Positions 10,327-21,302 are shown, counted from the stretch's first letter. The stretch is DNA of 64,000 bases from Puccinia triticina (GCF_026914185.1 NC_070564.1:5208001-5272000); one strand, 5' to 3'. Translations and numbers: made by a program. Notes: generated by a model not told the origin, from the sequence alone.

Positions 10327-12739
10327 GGGTAGCTATGCTACCAGTAACACTAACGTATCAATAACATATCAATTTGAGGCGCGTTACTGTGGCCGTTACC
10401 ATGACTAATGGCCGCACGTTAACGTTAGTTGGATTTTTTATACTTTTATATTAGTACCGTTGCGTTATTTTTATTGGGAAGGATTTCCATATTACATTAC
10501 GTTAAAATAACGGGCTGGCGGCCTGTTAAACGTTGTTTGTAGCAAAATCTGTATTACAAAGACATAAAACAGGCATATCACATGACATTTTTGCTTTTTG
10601 GCACAGGCACCAATGATTTCAAAGCTTTGCCGGCCTCCTTGAAATCGCCGGTGAGAGGAACCTGTTCCCGCAGCCACATCATACTGCTCACGCAGTGAGA
10701 CATGGTTGATGGGAGTAAGCCACCCCTCCTACTGCTGCAGACTTTGGAAGCAGCAGAGAACAGTCTTTCTACTGCACATGAGCTCCCAGATACCCCCAGA
10801 TACGCGCATCTCATCCGAGAGAGAGTTGGATAGGTGGTGCAGTGGTCTCTCCACCACCTCAATGGAGAGGCCTTATCGTTGATTGACTTGCTAGTGAAGG
10901 AAAGTTCAGCTTTAAGGAAGGCTTCAATTTTGTTGTCCTGCGCAGTTGATTTCTGGGTTATATGTGATGCAAGTCAAGCCATGAGAGAGTCTGGCTCCGC
11001 CGCTGCTGGGTTTTCAATGGGTGTGATCTCAGATGGTTCCTCCGAAGCTGATCCAACAACTGGTTTTGCTTTGTAGTCCAGGAAATGGCGGTTCAGTAGT
11101 GCAAGGCACTCCTTGAATTCCCTACTTTCAACTCCAAATACAAGCTCAAAGATATGCATACGGTAGCATGGATGAATAATGGTGGCAATGAGCAGTGTCT
11201 CACACTGCATAGCTTTGTTCAAGTACTTCTCAACTTGTGCCTGCATGGTGTGGTACATTGGATACAGTGGATCCGTCTCTTGCGCCCAATCTATCTTCCC
11301 AGTGAGCTGCTCCTTAAGCTCCAAGTATTTGGGGATGATGTGCGCTCTGGTGGCCTGATTGCCCTCCATTTGAGCTGTGAGTTGTACAAAAACCTGTTTA
11401 TGTTGGTCAGTGAGAGTGCAATGAATCATCTCATGTAGTGAATAACACACCTCAAGCTCGCGATTCAACTTGTCAATCAAGTATCAATCTTGAGGAGAAA
11501 AAAGGACATTGTTGAATACACCAGTCTGGTCCTGTCCTTGATCTTCCTTGAGAAGTTTGTCTATAACTTCTCGAGCTTCAATTGCCTTCTTGTGGCTTTT
11601 GTATTTTACATTCTAGTGAATGCCGTAACCGGCAATCAACGGTGCAAACTTTGCACCCAACTTCTTGGCCATGTGATTGAAACTTGCTTGCTGAGCTGCA
11701 GAGCGGGTGATTTGTTTAATTACAACGTCCAGCTTAGTTGTGAGCTTGTGAAGTTTGGTAGTGTTCACATGTTTTGCTGATTTGTTTGATGTGACTGGTT
11801 CTTTGTCTGAATCAACGTCAGGAGCCATTTTAGTGTTGAGAGCTGAAGCTGGCGCCATGTTGGTATCAGAGAGCTCATCATCTGCGTTTCCGTAGTCACT
11901 TTGAGAAACACAATCATCATCCAACAGAGTTTCAAGGGTCTTTGGGTCTGAAGAAACCCCTGAGGCTGAGCTAGCCGGGGTTACAGCCGCATCCTTGTCT
12001 TCCTCTACAAGTCTCCCTAGAACGGGGAAAAAGCCAAGTACTGACTCCTTGGCTTTTGCTGGAGGCAGTGTTTTCAGCAAGAGAGATGCCAAGCCAGCAT
12101 GTGACAGAAGCACCGGATGTGCATAGTCATTGGATCACATCTGTCGGTCTCCGGTGGCTCATTATTGTAAATTAAACTGCACATCTTGCTAGCCATGGTA
12201 TTATTGTTAGAGCCGGAGTCTGTAGTCTGCGCCAACATCTTCCAGAAAAGTTTTTTCTTTGCAAGGAGGCTTGCAATTGGACGCGCAAGTAAATGTCCCA
12301 GATGTTTCCATGGAATCATCTTGAGAGTTAAGTGGTGGACCGTGTACTCCCAGCAGCGGTGGGCAGATACGTTACGTCAGTGAAATTGGATAACATAACA
12401 TCTTTTTAGTTATCCAAATTGGCCATTTTGGTAACATACAAAATTTGGGCAGTAAATTATAGTAAAGTAACTTTTTTTTCAACCTGATTTTTTTAGGTTT
12501 TTGGTAACATAACTTTTTTGATATGGGGCTTTTTGCAAAGGGGGTTGAGATTATTGAAAAAAAGAGCAATTTGGTATCACACTACAGGCATGTAGCTGTC
12601 GCTGGGGGATGCAGCGTCACCCTGTTGTTGCAAGCCCACGTGACTGCGCAAGTAGGCGCAGTTACTGCGGCCGCAACCCCAAATGCAACGTCAGGTGACG
12701 CTGCGGGCTGCAACGACACCTATTTGCCCGTAGTTTCAT

Positions 12740-12825
12740 GTCTTTAGCTTATTTGTTAAGGCTTGCCTCTCTGAGGTTGGTGATGTTTGAAGTTGTGGGT
12801 TCAACCCTCACTCTGAACAACTTTT
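12740..12825 (+). repeat. tRNA-like / SINE-head-like segment
   Basis: TAGCTTATTTG (12745-12755) fits the Pol III A-box consensus TRGYNNANNNG. GGTTCAACCC (12798-12807) fits the B box, 43 nt downstream, and a T run follows at about 12821. The acceptor stem does not close, so it is not a functional tRNA. It may be a tRNA-derived SINE head, but no other copy is visible here. Confidence 0.35.
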
Positions 12826-12984
12826 AATCTGGCTTCCTGGCAGCATACTGAGTTTATGTGGTTGTTTAGTGTCAACTTGAGCAAACATCTCGCTCATATT
12901 GATAAAAACAACCACAAATCAGGGCCTTTACCAGAAAGTTACACCAAAGTTACCCAAATCTGGGAAAAAATGTAATGTAACTGG

Positions 12985-14082
12985 CACCAGGGGAGATATG
13001 TTCCCACTCCCCAGGGAGTGCCAGAGCTGAATTTGATGTGAGTTTTGGTTGGATGTGAGCCTGATGTGCATCAGTAACTCATCCCTAAATGAATTGAAGT
13101 GGATGCAGAAGTGAGTCAAAAGTCATTCAGAATTGATTTGGGAGTCAACACAATGTTGTGTAGAATTCTTTTGTTTTCTAGGTACAACTAGAGGAAAAAA
13201 TATGATGAAATGATATTTCACCCAAGTCCAACTCATCAATTGCTCCTGTTTGATGATATCAAAGGATAGGAAAGCAAAATTGCCATTCTTGAATGTAATT
13301 CCTGTAAAAAAAAATGAGTTTCTTGTATTTCACATTATATGCCCTCATGTACAAAATTAAAGTAAAATTCAACTTGGTATTATTGGGTTTAGAATTTTGG
13401 AATGTGGTAATGTTGCAGTAAAATTAGTGAAACCCATTTTCTTGGAAATGCTGTAATTAATTTGAATTTGGCTAAAAAAATGGTGATAAACTATTGTATT
13501 GGGGTGAAAGTCTGAGGTAAGTCAAGGTTGGATTGCAGTGCCACTCCAGTTTGGCCACATATCCTGGCCTCTTCACAAAAATGATTGTGCAATTTTTTGT
13601 TTTTTTTGCTTTTCAAAATCCACATGTGCACATGCAAGTGAACTTTTTTGCACTTTGCTAATAGTCACCCTAATTTACGCGCGTACATTGAGGTGGAAAT
13701 ATCACAGGATGGACCTTTCACAGCCACATGAAAAGTAAAAAATTTGTGTTGAGACACCAATTGTCCCCCTGATGTACGCGAGTACATGAGGGGGAAAATA
13801 TGACATACTGCGCCTTTCACATCCCCATGAAAAGGACACACTGGTCATAGAGCCAAGAAAGTCCTATATTTTGGATGAGCTCTGGATGAATTCCAGATGA
13901 GTTCTGGATTATTCCTTGGCAAGTTATGGTTTATTTCAGGATGATTTCCAACTGATTTCAAGCTGACTTCCAGTCTTGTTCATACCTATTCAATATTTCT
14001 TTACCAAAGGCCTCCAGCACAGTTATGGAAAAAATTTACAGTAAGGGACTCCCTGGGGAGTGGGAACATATCTCCCCTGGTG
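12985..14082. mobile_element. CACTA-like non-autonomous element (1.1 kb)
   Basis: Ends CACCAGGGGAGATATGTTCC and its complement form a perfect or near-perfect inverted repeat of about 35 bp. The 3-bp TGG is duplicated (12982-12984 and 14083-14085). CACNN ends with a 3-bp duplication are typical of CACTA/EnSpm elements. No transposase is encoded. It is the innermost layer of the hAT nest. Confidence 0.65.
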
Positions 14083-15651
14083 TGGTTTTGTTCAAAATAA
14101 CCAGGGAACGCAACTAGATAAAATGGAGCCCATTTTCTGCAGGAGATATTGTAACTCCAAATTAGATATCTGTAACTAGCAGATAACGTAACTGTAAAGG
14201 TTACGTTACCCTCAGAGTTATCAATTTGGAGAACGTATCTACCCACCGCTGCTCCCATTCTGAATTGATGTAAGCCACCAAGGCTCCAATGAATGCAAAT
14301 CAATTCCCCTTTGTTGTCCATACATCATGAATGAGGGTGAACTTGGTGTCAAGGTTCTGCAAAATGAAATGTTAGTATTAAAAAACAAGAAACATAAGAA
14401 AGAAACCACGGCGTACATTCAACTTGTCAAATACATTCTTTTTGAGCATCAAGTAGAGTTTTTTTGACTCATCAGCGGACCATCTTTGGGCATAAAAAAC
14501 AGCCTTGTTGTTTGCATACTGGAAAGCCGTGCAAAGGTAAGAATCCTCAATCCTAGTCCACAGGAGGGCCTGGCGGATCTGCCAAATCATGATGAGTTGA
14601 TTGAGAACTCAATTGAAAAACGCGGGCTTGGTCTGAAGAAACCTGATGATGACAGTTTGTTTACTATCACCACCACCAGGTCCATTGGCTCTGGCAAGAT
14701 TGCGTTCAGCTACTGAGGAAGGCAATTTTGCACCGCTAGCCTTTGCTTTATCTTGGTTGGGGAACCTGCGGCTTCTGTTCTCTGACTGTGTTGAACCATC
14801 ACAATGGACCTTTAAATTCAAGGTTGATGTCTTGTGCGCACAACAGATGTTTTCACACCATTTACATTTGTAGTTGATCTGTGTGTTGGGTTTGTCACCT
14901 TTTTTCCAATAAGGTTCTTCAAAGAATTCAAAGATTGTATCAAACTCCTGTTCCTTTTTTTTTTTAGCTTCCCTAGGCTGGATTTCAATTGAGTTGTTGC
15001 TTTCTTGATTATAGTCATAGTCTTGCCCGTTTGCGTTTGCCTAATAACAAGATAGAATAATTACCATCAAGAAATGTCCAATCAGTATCCACTTGACCAT
15101 TCAAGAAATCAAATTTAAGCATCTCAAGTGCTTATATGCGCACTTTTTTGGATGATTTCTTTGACTTGGTCTTCTTTTTTCTAACAATAGCGGGAACCTG
15201 AGCTGCTTCAGTTGCGGAGGACTTGTCTTCTATTATCCATTTTTTCTTGGCCCTTGATTTGGCTGGAGCGGCCGACTGAGCACTGCTTGGTCGGCCGGCA
15301 AGCAGATTTTGAAGAAGGAGCGGCCGGAGCTTTGGCGGTTTTGCTCAAGCTGACACGGGAGTCGGGAGCTGTGGCAACCATGTTTGTTTCCACAACTGCA
15401 GATGAAGCTTTGGTCAAGCGGCGGGGTTGAGATTGGTTGGTCGCATATCCACTGGCAATGGCGTCTGGATCTTGAGTGCCCTTCTGTGGCAGGTTTTTTG
15501 ATGGCATTTTTTAATTGGTAGGTTACTTCTGAACAAGAAATTTCAAAGAAATAATATTTGATTGACTGGAATGGAAAGTCTGGCGAACTGGAAGCAGCAA
15601 GAAAGAGGGAACAGCCCTGTTGTGTCAAACAAAAAAAAATCAGGGGTGAAC

Positions 15652-15695
15652 ACAGTTGTACTGTTGGATTTTGCAAAATCCAACAGTACAACTGT
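15652..15695. repeat. Perfect 44-bp palindrome
   Basis: The sequence reads identically on both strands, centred between 15673 and 15674 (..GGATTTTG|CAAAATCC..), without a loop. Imperfect symmetry continues outward for tens of bases. It lies in the 5' non-coding part of hAT-B. Confidence 0.85.
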
Positions 15696-15958
15696 ATTGG
15701 TCCTGCGCCCCTGTGGTATCAAACAAAGTAGTACAAGACCTGGCGCAGGGTTTCAAACACGTTAACAGTTGTTATTGCGCGTTAGGTGGCGCTACGTTAG
15801 CAAGAACTAAGAAATACAGTAATTATTATTTGCTACGTTAAAGAACAGTAAGGAATCTAGTTGTTACAGATAGCAATAACAACGGTCCGCCATAACAAGA
15901 GTAGTTGTGATAAGAAATTACGCTCAATAACGTAACATATTGTAACTACCAGGTGTTG

Positions 15959-17406
15959 GCAAGAGTCATTGGATTCCTTTGACAGGTTATTATTGTTCAG
16001 GAGAAGATACATGGCGCTGGCCATGGTATTGTTGTTGGAGCCAGAATCAGTTGTCTGCACTAACATCTTCTTGTAAAGATCATGTTTCTTCAGGAGAGCA
16101 ACAATCGGACGGGCTAGTAGATTCTCGTGGTGCTTCCAAGGGCTCATTTTGAGGGCAATATGACGAACAACATAATCCCAGTTGGAGTCAACGTATGCCA
16201 CCGCCGCGCTAATGAAGGCAAATCTATTACCCTTAGTCGTCCAAACATTGTGGATGAGGGAAAATTTAGTGTCAAGTTTCTGTTCAAAGAAACCAAAAAA
16301 AATGGATAAGCAGATTATCACATTGTTTTGATTACAATGAATTGATCTGACCTTTAAATCCTCAGACACAGTAGTCTTCAACATACAATAAAGCCTCTTA
16401 GACTCTTCCACCAACTATTGTTTACCAAAGAGTAATGCCTTGGGGTTTGCATATAAGAACACTGCACAAAGGATTGAGTCTTCAATTCAGGCCCATGCAA
16501 TTGCCTGTCTTACTTGCCAGATCATAATGATCTGGTTCAAGACACGGTTGACAAAGACGGGCTTTGCTTGAAGAAATGTGCTCATTGGGGTTTGTTTTCC
16601 ATCAATCAGCCGCTTCTTGGCTATTGAGGGCGGTAATTTCATGCCGGAAGCCTTAGCTTCATTAATTTTGGGGCAGCCCTTAGCATTCCTGCCGGCTTGA
16701 TTGGAGCTGTCACAATTCATAGTGAGATTTCCATCTGTTGAGTAAACCTTGTGACACCAGCGACACCAGTAATTCAAGGGCTCTCCCCCTTTTCCGCTTT
16801 GCCTTCCTTGAAAAATGAATCATGGACATAGTCAGCCACATTGGCAAACTTTTCCTCCTTCTTTTTCACTTCTCTAGTTTGAATATTGACTGATCCGTTG
16901 TCTGAAACTTGGTCATAGTCAGAATTTTTGTTTGGTTTATCAGTCTTGTGATCACACAAACCAAGGGAACGTTTTTCCCAAAATAAAGCAGCCACTCTGT
17001 CAGTTATATTCTAAAAAGAATAAATAAAACAAGCTTCTTACTGATTTTTCCGCCGCGGACTTCTGGCTCTGGCTTTTTGGGTCTTCTGATGTGGAGTAAT
17101 TTTCTTGGTGCCGCTTGTAGCTTTCACAGATGCAACTTGACGAGGTTTCTTAGCAACACTTTTTCTATTCTTTGTTGTTTTTCCATTTGTATTTGACTGC
17201 TCAGATTCCAAAGAAGGAAGCACATGCCTTTTTTGAGATTGCCCTGACGGTTTGGTGTTTTTTAGTCGAGAATCTGACAAAGTAGGGATCATATTTGGCC
17301 CAATTGTTACCAATGATGCACGTCTAGACCAATGCAGTTGGGACTGGTTGCTTTGAGAATCATTATCTTCAGCTTCTTCTGACAGCTGTTGACTCCCCGG
17401 CGCCAT
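15959..17406 (-). pseudogene. hAT-A transposase, N-terminal part
   Basis: Starts at ATG 17406 (MAPGSQQLSEEAEDND..). A basic region is followed by a BED-like finger (WCRWCHKVY..LTMNC, about 16690-16780), LNQIIMIWQVRQAIAWA, a WTTKGNRFAFISAA motif (16200-16260) and TTDSGSNNNTMAS (16010-16050). A stop after LLFGK and an open intervening segment resembling an unspliced intron (about 16270-16360) break the frame. The gene continues at 10326 beyond the hAT-B insertion. Confidence 0.65.
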
Positions 17407-17580
17407 GGCAAAGACGTTTTCTGGTGGGAAGGGAGGGGAAATGGCGAGGATAGGGCCCAGGGGTGTTCAACCTTGGGGTGCCATGGGTCAGGCAAGCCCA
17501 CAGCGCAAGCTACAGGTTTTTTTTTTCAAAAACCCACGGAAGCAAGGGGTAATACAGGCCTTCAAACACGTTATCCACGT

Positions 17581-18221
17581 TGTGGAACTCCTACCGTGCC
17601 AGGCGGTAGGCAGTGCTTGGAAGGGAAAGTGGTGATTAGCCTGCCTTCCTGTGAGGTCCTAAGATGAATGAGATCTGAGAAAACCAGAGAAAGGGGGTTG
17701 AACAACAATGTCAGTGAGACTTGTTGGTGGGTTTGGGGGTTGAGGATCTGGGAAGGGATGCTGATGAGGATCTTGAGGGTTGATAAGGATCTGATGAGGT
17801 GATGAGGATAAGGATCTGAGAATCTTGATGGTGTATTTTGTGGATCAGAAGACTGCCATGCCTCCCCATCATTTGAGTTCGAAGTTTGAACTCAGACTCC
17901 AGGAAGTGAACATGTCACAGACATGTTCATCACATCCCTAACTACAAACAAGCTCTGCACAACACAAAAAAAACAAAACACGCACAAAGAAAAGATTAAC
18001 CACATACATAGAAAAATGAGGAGAGTAACATAAGAGGATGGGTGCAATGGATCAAAAAGAACAGAGATAAAAATCAACAACAATCATAAAATCTTGAATC
18101 TTGAGCTTGAAATTTGAGATGGGTAATCTTGAGGGCTTGATCTTGATAACTGTTCACTTGAATCTTGAGTCTTCATCTGGATCTTGAACCATGGACCGTC
18201 TGTACCATTTTGCTCACCACA
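17581..18221 (-). repeat. Gypsy 3' LTR (641 bp)
   Basis: About 98% identical to the interior of 20443-21302, TG...CA boundaries, adjacent to a polypurine tract on the element strand. Confidence 0.85.
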
Positions 18222-18406
18222 TCTCTCCCCAACTTGCAGTCTGTCCCTAGACTGCTCTCCTCTTCTCTCCAAATAAACTTATGCTGAGTCAAAGTTGAAC
18301 TGAAAGAAAAAACCTAAAAGAATGGGAACCAGAAGGGAGTCCGGGGCTCTTGGAGATGATCTTGAAACTGAAGGAGCTGGCCTAAACGAGCGGAAGAACC
18401 AAGGGA

Positions 18407-19150
18407 TCAAGAATTGCTCACAAATGTGGCACAGGGTAGGGTTTTGAAAACTAAAGTGGCATCAAGCCCTGGAGGTGCACAATTGGGAGGACTTACTTGC
18501 ACTCCATTTTGCCTCCACAGAAAACCAAAACCCAACACATCCAAACCATGCGGAACTAGTTTATTCTCATTGCAGAGAACAGCTGTAGAAGAGCGGAGAC
18601 GGTCCGCAGAGATCAGAGGACAAGGAGCGGGAATAGGATCAGAGATTGGATTAGGATCAGATAGTTTAGCCTCTTTGCGGAGGCGGTCGCAAGCACGGAT
18701 CAGAAAAGATAGTTTAACTTCATCTTGGAGGCCGATCGGCGGAATCAAAATCTCTGCAGGCTGGCAGAGCTGGTGGCTAGGAACAAACTCAGAACTGGAA
18801 CCAGAAAGGGTGGCGGGATAATCTTGATCTTGCTTCACTTTGATTTGACGGGAATCCAAACAGGGGCACGGAATCTTCTTCTTTCTATCCTCTGCAATGG
18901 GCGGAGCGGTAGTGGCGAGATTGGGAACAAGGAGAGCGGATATTTTCTCAAGAACGGCATCTACTGCTTGCGGAGACGGAGAACTAGGGGTGGATGAATC
19001 TGGCCTTGCTTGCCTGCGGATCGGGTGACAAGGAGGCGGCGGAGTCGGAGAAACTGGTGGATACCACGGGTGAAGAGCTCCGCAACCAGTCCTGAATGGC
19101 GCGGAAACAAAGCTGCTAGACGGGTGTGATGCCTTAAAGGAGGCCACCAC
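18407..19150 (-). CDS. Gypsy gag-downstream open frame, proline/serine-rich
   Basis: A 247-codon open frame downstream of the zinc knuckle, where protease and RT would normally be. It is rich in Pro and Ser and has no protease DTG/DSG or RT motif. Part of it is LTR-proximal sequence shared with the 5' leader (CAPPG..). It may be a non-coding spacer that happens to be open, or a gag extension; I do not recognise a domain. Confidence 0.3.
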   Translation of the reverse strand: MVASFKASHPSSSFVSAPFRTGCGALHPWYPPVSPTPPPPCHPIRRQARPDSSTPSSPSPQAVDAVLEKISALLVPNLATTAPPIAEDRKKKIPCPCLDSRQIKVKQDQDYPATLSGSSSEFVPSHQLCQPAEILIPPIGLQDEVKLSFLIRACDRLRKEAKLSDPNPISDPIPAPCPLISADRLRSSTAVLCNENKLVPHGLDVLGFGFLWRQNGVQVSPPNCAPPGLDATLVFKTLPCATFVSNS

Positions 19151-19264
19151 GCGGTGGATCGGTCGACTAGGATCAAAGGAGATCAGGGCACCACTTGGGA
19201 GGAAGTAGTTGTTGCCCTTCTGCTCAACAAGCTCATCTTCCTTGTCCTTCTGGAGCTCAAAGCA

Positions 19265-20163
19265 TCAGCCAGTCCCGTGACCTTCGAAATGGCAGTAGTA
19301 ACAGATCAATGGTCGCCGCACTGCGGAGGGCGGAGTGGAGTGCAGAGCGGAGGAGTGAGGCGGAGAGCGGAGAGCAAACTTCTCCATCAGGCGCTGCTCA
19401 AAGGACTGGAGCATCCTGGTGATTTCATCAATGGTCGCCGGGGCCTGCGGAGCGGTAGTGACGTTGTTTGTTGGGCGCCGCTCCGCTTCCATTTTCCGCA
19501 TGACTTCATTCGCATCCTTGAACGGCGGCGCAGAGATAGTATCAGAGGATCTAGAAAGCTCAAAGGTCAAGGCAATCTGGCCTCGCATAACTTCGTCAAC
19601 GGCGGAGCGGAGATCATCCAACGGAGGTAGCTTGAATCTATTATCGGGTGTAGTGATCATCTTGTCACTCTTGATGAGAGCTTCGCGGATCTGATCTTGA
19701 GAACTAAGGGAAAACAATTGATAGAATCGAGTTCTTCAATGGAGTCGACATGCTCGTTCCGCACCAGATAGGCCTGAATTGGGTCCCAGGATTTCTTGAA
19801 GACTTGGTAGTCCCGAACCGACGAAACCCCGCCCTTCGCGGTCCACAATTGAGTGAGGGCCTCCAGATCCGGCAATGTGAAACGCGCCGTGTCAACCTGA
19901 CCCCAATACGCGAGCATTGCAGCTTTGAGAGAAGACCAGTTAGGGGGGTTGTAGCCATCGAGTGTCTCCAGCACATCCTTGACCTCCATCTTGCGTACAA
20001 AAAACCGGACCTGCTGCGCCATGTCAAACTCAGACGCGCCGTCCAGACCTGCGGCCAGCTGATAGTCGGCCAGAAAACGCTCTACATGTGTACCGTCAAA
20101 AACCAAGCCTTTGTCCTGCGGCTTGATCTTCACGTGCCTTGCGCCTGCTGCTGATTCGGCCAT
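19265..20163 (-). pseudogene. Gypsy gag with frameshift and truncated zinc knuckle
   Basis: Starts at ATG 20163 (MAESAAGARHVKIKPQDKG..). The Ty3/Gypsy capsid-like core includes FLADYQLAAGL, FFVRKMEVKDVLETLDGY and LKAAMLAYWGQVDTARF. The frame shifts at about 19710 and continues in a second frame to CYYCHFEGHGTG. There a TGA falls immediately before the last cysteine of the CX2CX4HX4C knuckle. Gag acts as the structural protein of the retrotransposon particle; this copy is inactive as read. Confidence 0.75.
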
Positions 20164-20390
20164 CGCAGAGAAGCGGGGAAACCTGGTTGAAAAAAAACTG
20201 CGATGAATTCGAGTGGCTCACAGCGGTGGCTAAAGTAATGCCTTGACTTATGTAGCAAAACCCTGGGAGGTGCACGATTGGGAGGACTTACTTTTAGTCT
20301 CCTGTGCCTCCGCCGCTGAAAAAAAAAAAACCTAAAATAAGAAAGAAAAGGAAAGAGGACCGCCAAGCGTCTCGAAACCGTGAAAATCGG

Positions 20391-20440
20391 CGAGACTGTA
20401 AGTCTTGAGGTCGCTGGTTCGATCCCGGCTTGGGGGACCA
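20391..20440 (-). other. Gypsy primer-binding site with about 50-nt tRNA-Tyr homology
   Basis: The plus strand reads like the 3' part of a tRNA-Tyr. It has an anticodon stem CGAGA/TCTTG with loop CTGTAAG (anticodon GTA), a variable AGGTC, a T arm GCTGG-TTCGATC-CCGGC, an acceptor strand TTGGGGG, discriminator A and CCA. The CCA is two bases from the LTR (20443). The usual complementarity is about 18 nt; here it extends through the anticodon arm. The 5' half of the tRNA (D arm, 5' acceptor) is not present. Confidence 0.75.
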
Positions 20441-20442
20441 AA

Positions 20443-21302
20443 TGTGGAACTCCTACCGTGCCAGGCGGTAGGCAGTGCTTGGAAGGGAAAGTGGTGATTA
20501 GCCTGCCTTCCTGTGAGGTCCTAGGATGAATGAGATCTGAGAAAACCAGAGAAAGGGGGTTGAACAACAATGTCAGTGAGACTTGTTGGTGGGTTTGGGG
20601 GTTGAGGATCTGGGAAGGGATGCTGATGAGGATCTTGAGGGTTGATAAGGATCTGATGAGGTGATGAGGATAAGGATCTGAGAATCTTGATGGTGTATTT
20701 CGTGGATCAGAAGACTGCCATGCCTCCCCATCACACTGCCAGCATATTTGGCTGGGTTGAAGTCATCCCAGTTTAAATGGGATGCACTCAACCAATTTAA
20801 ACTTGGTTGATCTCAACCAATTTAATATAAAGCCAAGGGGGGTACCTTGGATTTATATTTCATCAGTTGAGATCACCCAAGTTTAAATTGGTTGAGTGCA
20901 TCCCAGTTTAACTGGGATAACCTCAACCCAGCCAGTTATGCTGGCAGTGTCATTTGAGTTCGAAGTTTGAACTCAGACTCCAGGAAGTGAACATGTCACA
21001 GACATGTTCATCACATCTCTAACTACAAACAAGCTCTGCACAACACAAAAAAAACAAAACACGCACAAAGAAAAGATTAACCACACACATAGAAAAATGA
21101 GGAGAGTAACATAAGAGGATGGGTGCAATGGATCAAAAAGAACAGAGAGAAAAATCAACAACAATCATAACATCTTGAATCTTGAGCTTGAAATTTGAGA
21201 TGGATAATCTTGAGGGCTTGATCTTGATAACTTTTCACTTGAATCTTGAGTCTTCATCTGGATCTTGAACCATGGACCGTCTGTACCATTTTGCTCGCCA
21301 CA
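20443..21302 (-). repeat. Gypsy 5' LTR with nested MITE
   Basis: Same sequence as the 641-bp LTR at 17581 except for the MITE at 20734-20949 and about ten substitutions. Confidence 0.85.
20734..20949. mobile_element. CACTA-like MITE (216 bp) in the Gypsy LTR
   Basis: Inverted ends CACTGCCAGCATA...TATGCTGGCAGTG with TCA duplicated (20731-20733, 20950-20952). The other LTR carries the empty site (ccaTCAtttgag at about 17870), which proves the insertion and its 3-bp duplication. CACTG ends plus a 3-bp duplication suggest CACTA/EnSpm. Long internal arms of about 100 bp form a foldback. Confidence 0.85.

Larger units (their letters stand above)
12354..14251. mobile_element. hAT-like non-autonomous element (1.9 kb) inside hAT-B
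   Basis: Ends CAGCGGTGGGCAGATACG...CGTATCTACCCACCGCTG match the MITE at 6505. The flanks CTCCCAG (12347-12353) and CTCCCAT (14252-14258) match at 6 of 7 positions. It encodes no transposase. Inside lie a short foldback (about 12585-12738), a Pol III-promoter-like segment (12740-12825) and a nested CACTA-like element (12985-14082). Confidence 0.75.
10578..15507 (-). pseudogene. hAT-B transposase gene, broken by insertion
   Basis: The likely start is the ATG at 15507 (MPSKNLPQKG..). In order it shows a BED-like zinc finger (CKWCENICC..LKVHC, about 14770-14880), a helical region (LNQLIMIWQIRQALLWTRIED), a WTTKGN-type segment at the insertion site, TTDSGSNNNTMAS (12200-12230), IRCFCHMLAWH, an acidic linker, and the C-terminal hAT dimerisation domain (VERLFSAASKVCSSRRGGLL, 10700-10790). 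The gene is cut by a 1.9-kb element at 12354-14251 and has further frame breaks, so no intact product is expected. The domains fix it as a hAT-superfamily transposase. Confidence 0.75.
10327..15958 (-). mobile_element. hAT-B transposon inserted in hAT-A
   Basis: It splits the hAT-A gene between the ..NDSC and DPASMHIK codons. The flanks GCAAGACC (10319-10326) and GCAAGAGT (15959-15966) match at 6 of 8 positions and are probably the decayed 8-bp target duplication expected for hAT. Both ends are dense in GTTAC/GTAAC motifs, with GGTAG(C/T)TA near the tips. It carries a nearly full-length but broken transposase gene and is itself interrupted by the hAT MITE at 12354-14251. Confidence 0.7.
17581..21302 (-). 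mobile_element. Pol-less Gypsy LTR retrotransposon
   Basis: LTRs at 17581-18221 (641 bp) and 20443-21302 (860 bp, or 641 bp after removing a 216-bp MITE and its 3-bp duplication) begin TGTGGAACTCC and end CACCACA. They differ at roughly ten positions. On the minus strand the order is 5' LTR, tRNA-Tyr primer-binding site, gag, proline-rich extension, polypurine tract (TTGGGGAGAGA, next to 18222) and 3' LTR. No protease, reverse transcriptase, RNase H or integrase is present. It is inserted in the 5' region of hAT-A. No exact target duplication was found. Confidence 0.8.

Noticed and set aside
20386..20440. A complete tRNA-Tyr gene
   Set aside because: Only the anticodon arm to CCA is present; the 5' acceptor strand and D arm are missing, CCA is encoded, and it lies at the exact primer-binding position of the Gypsy element.
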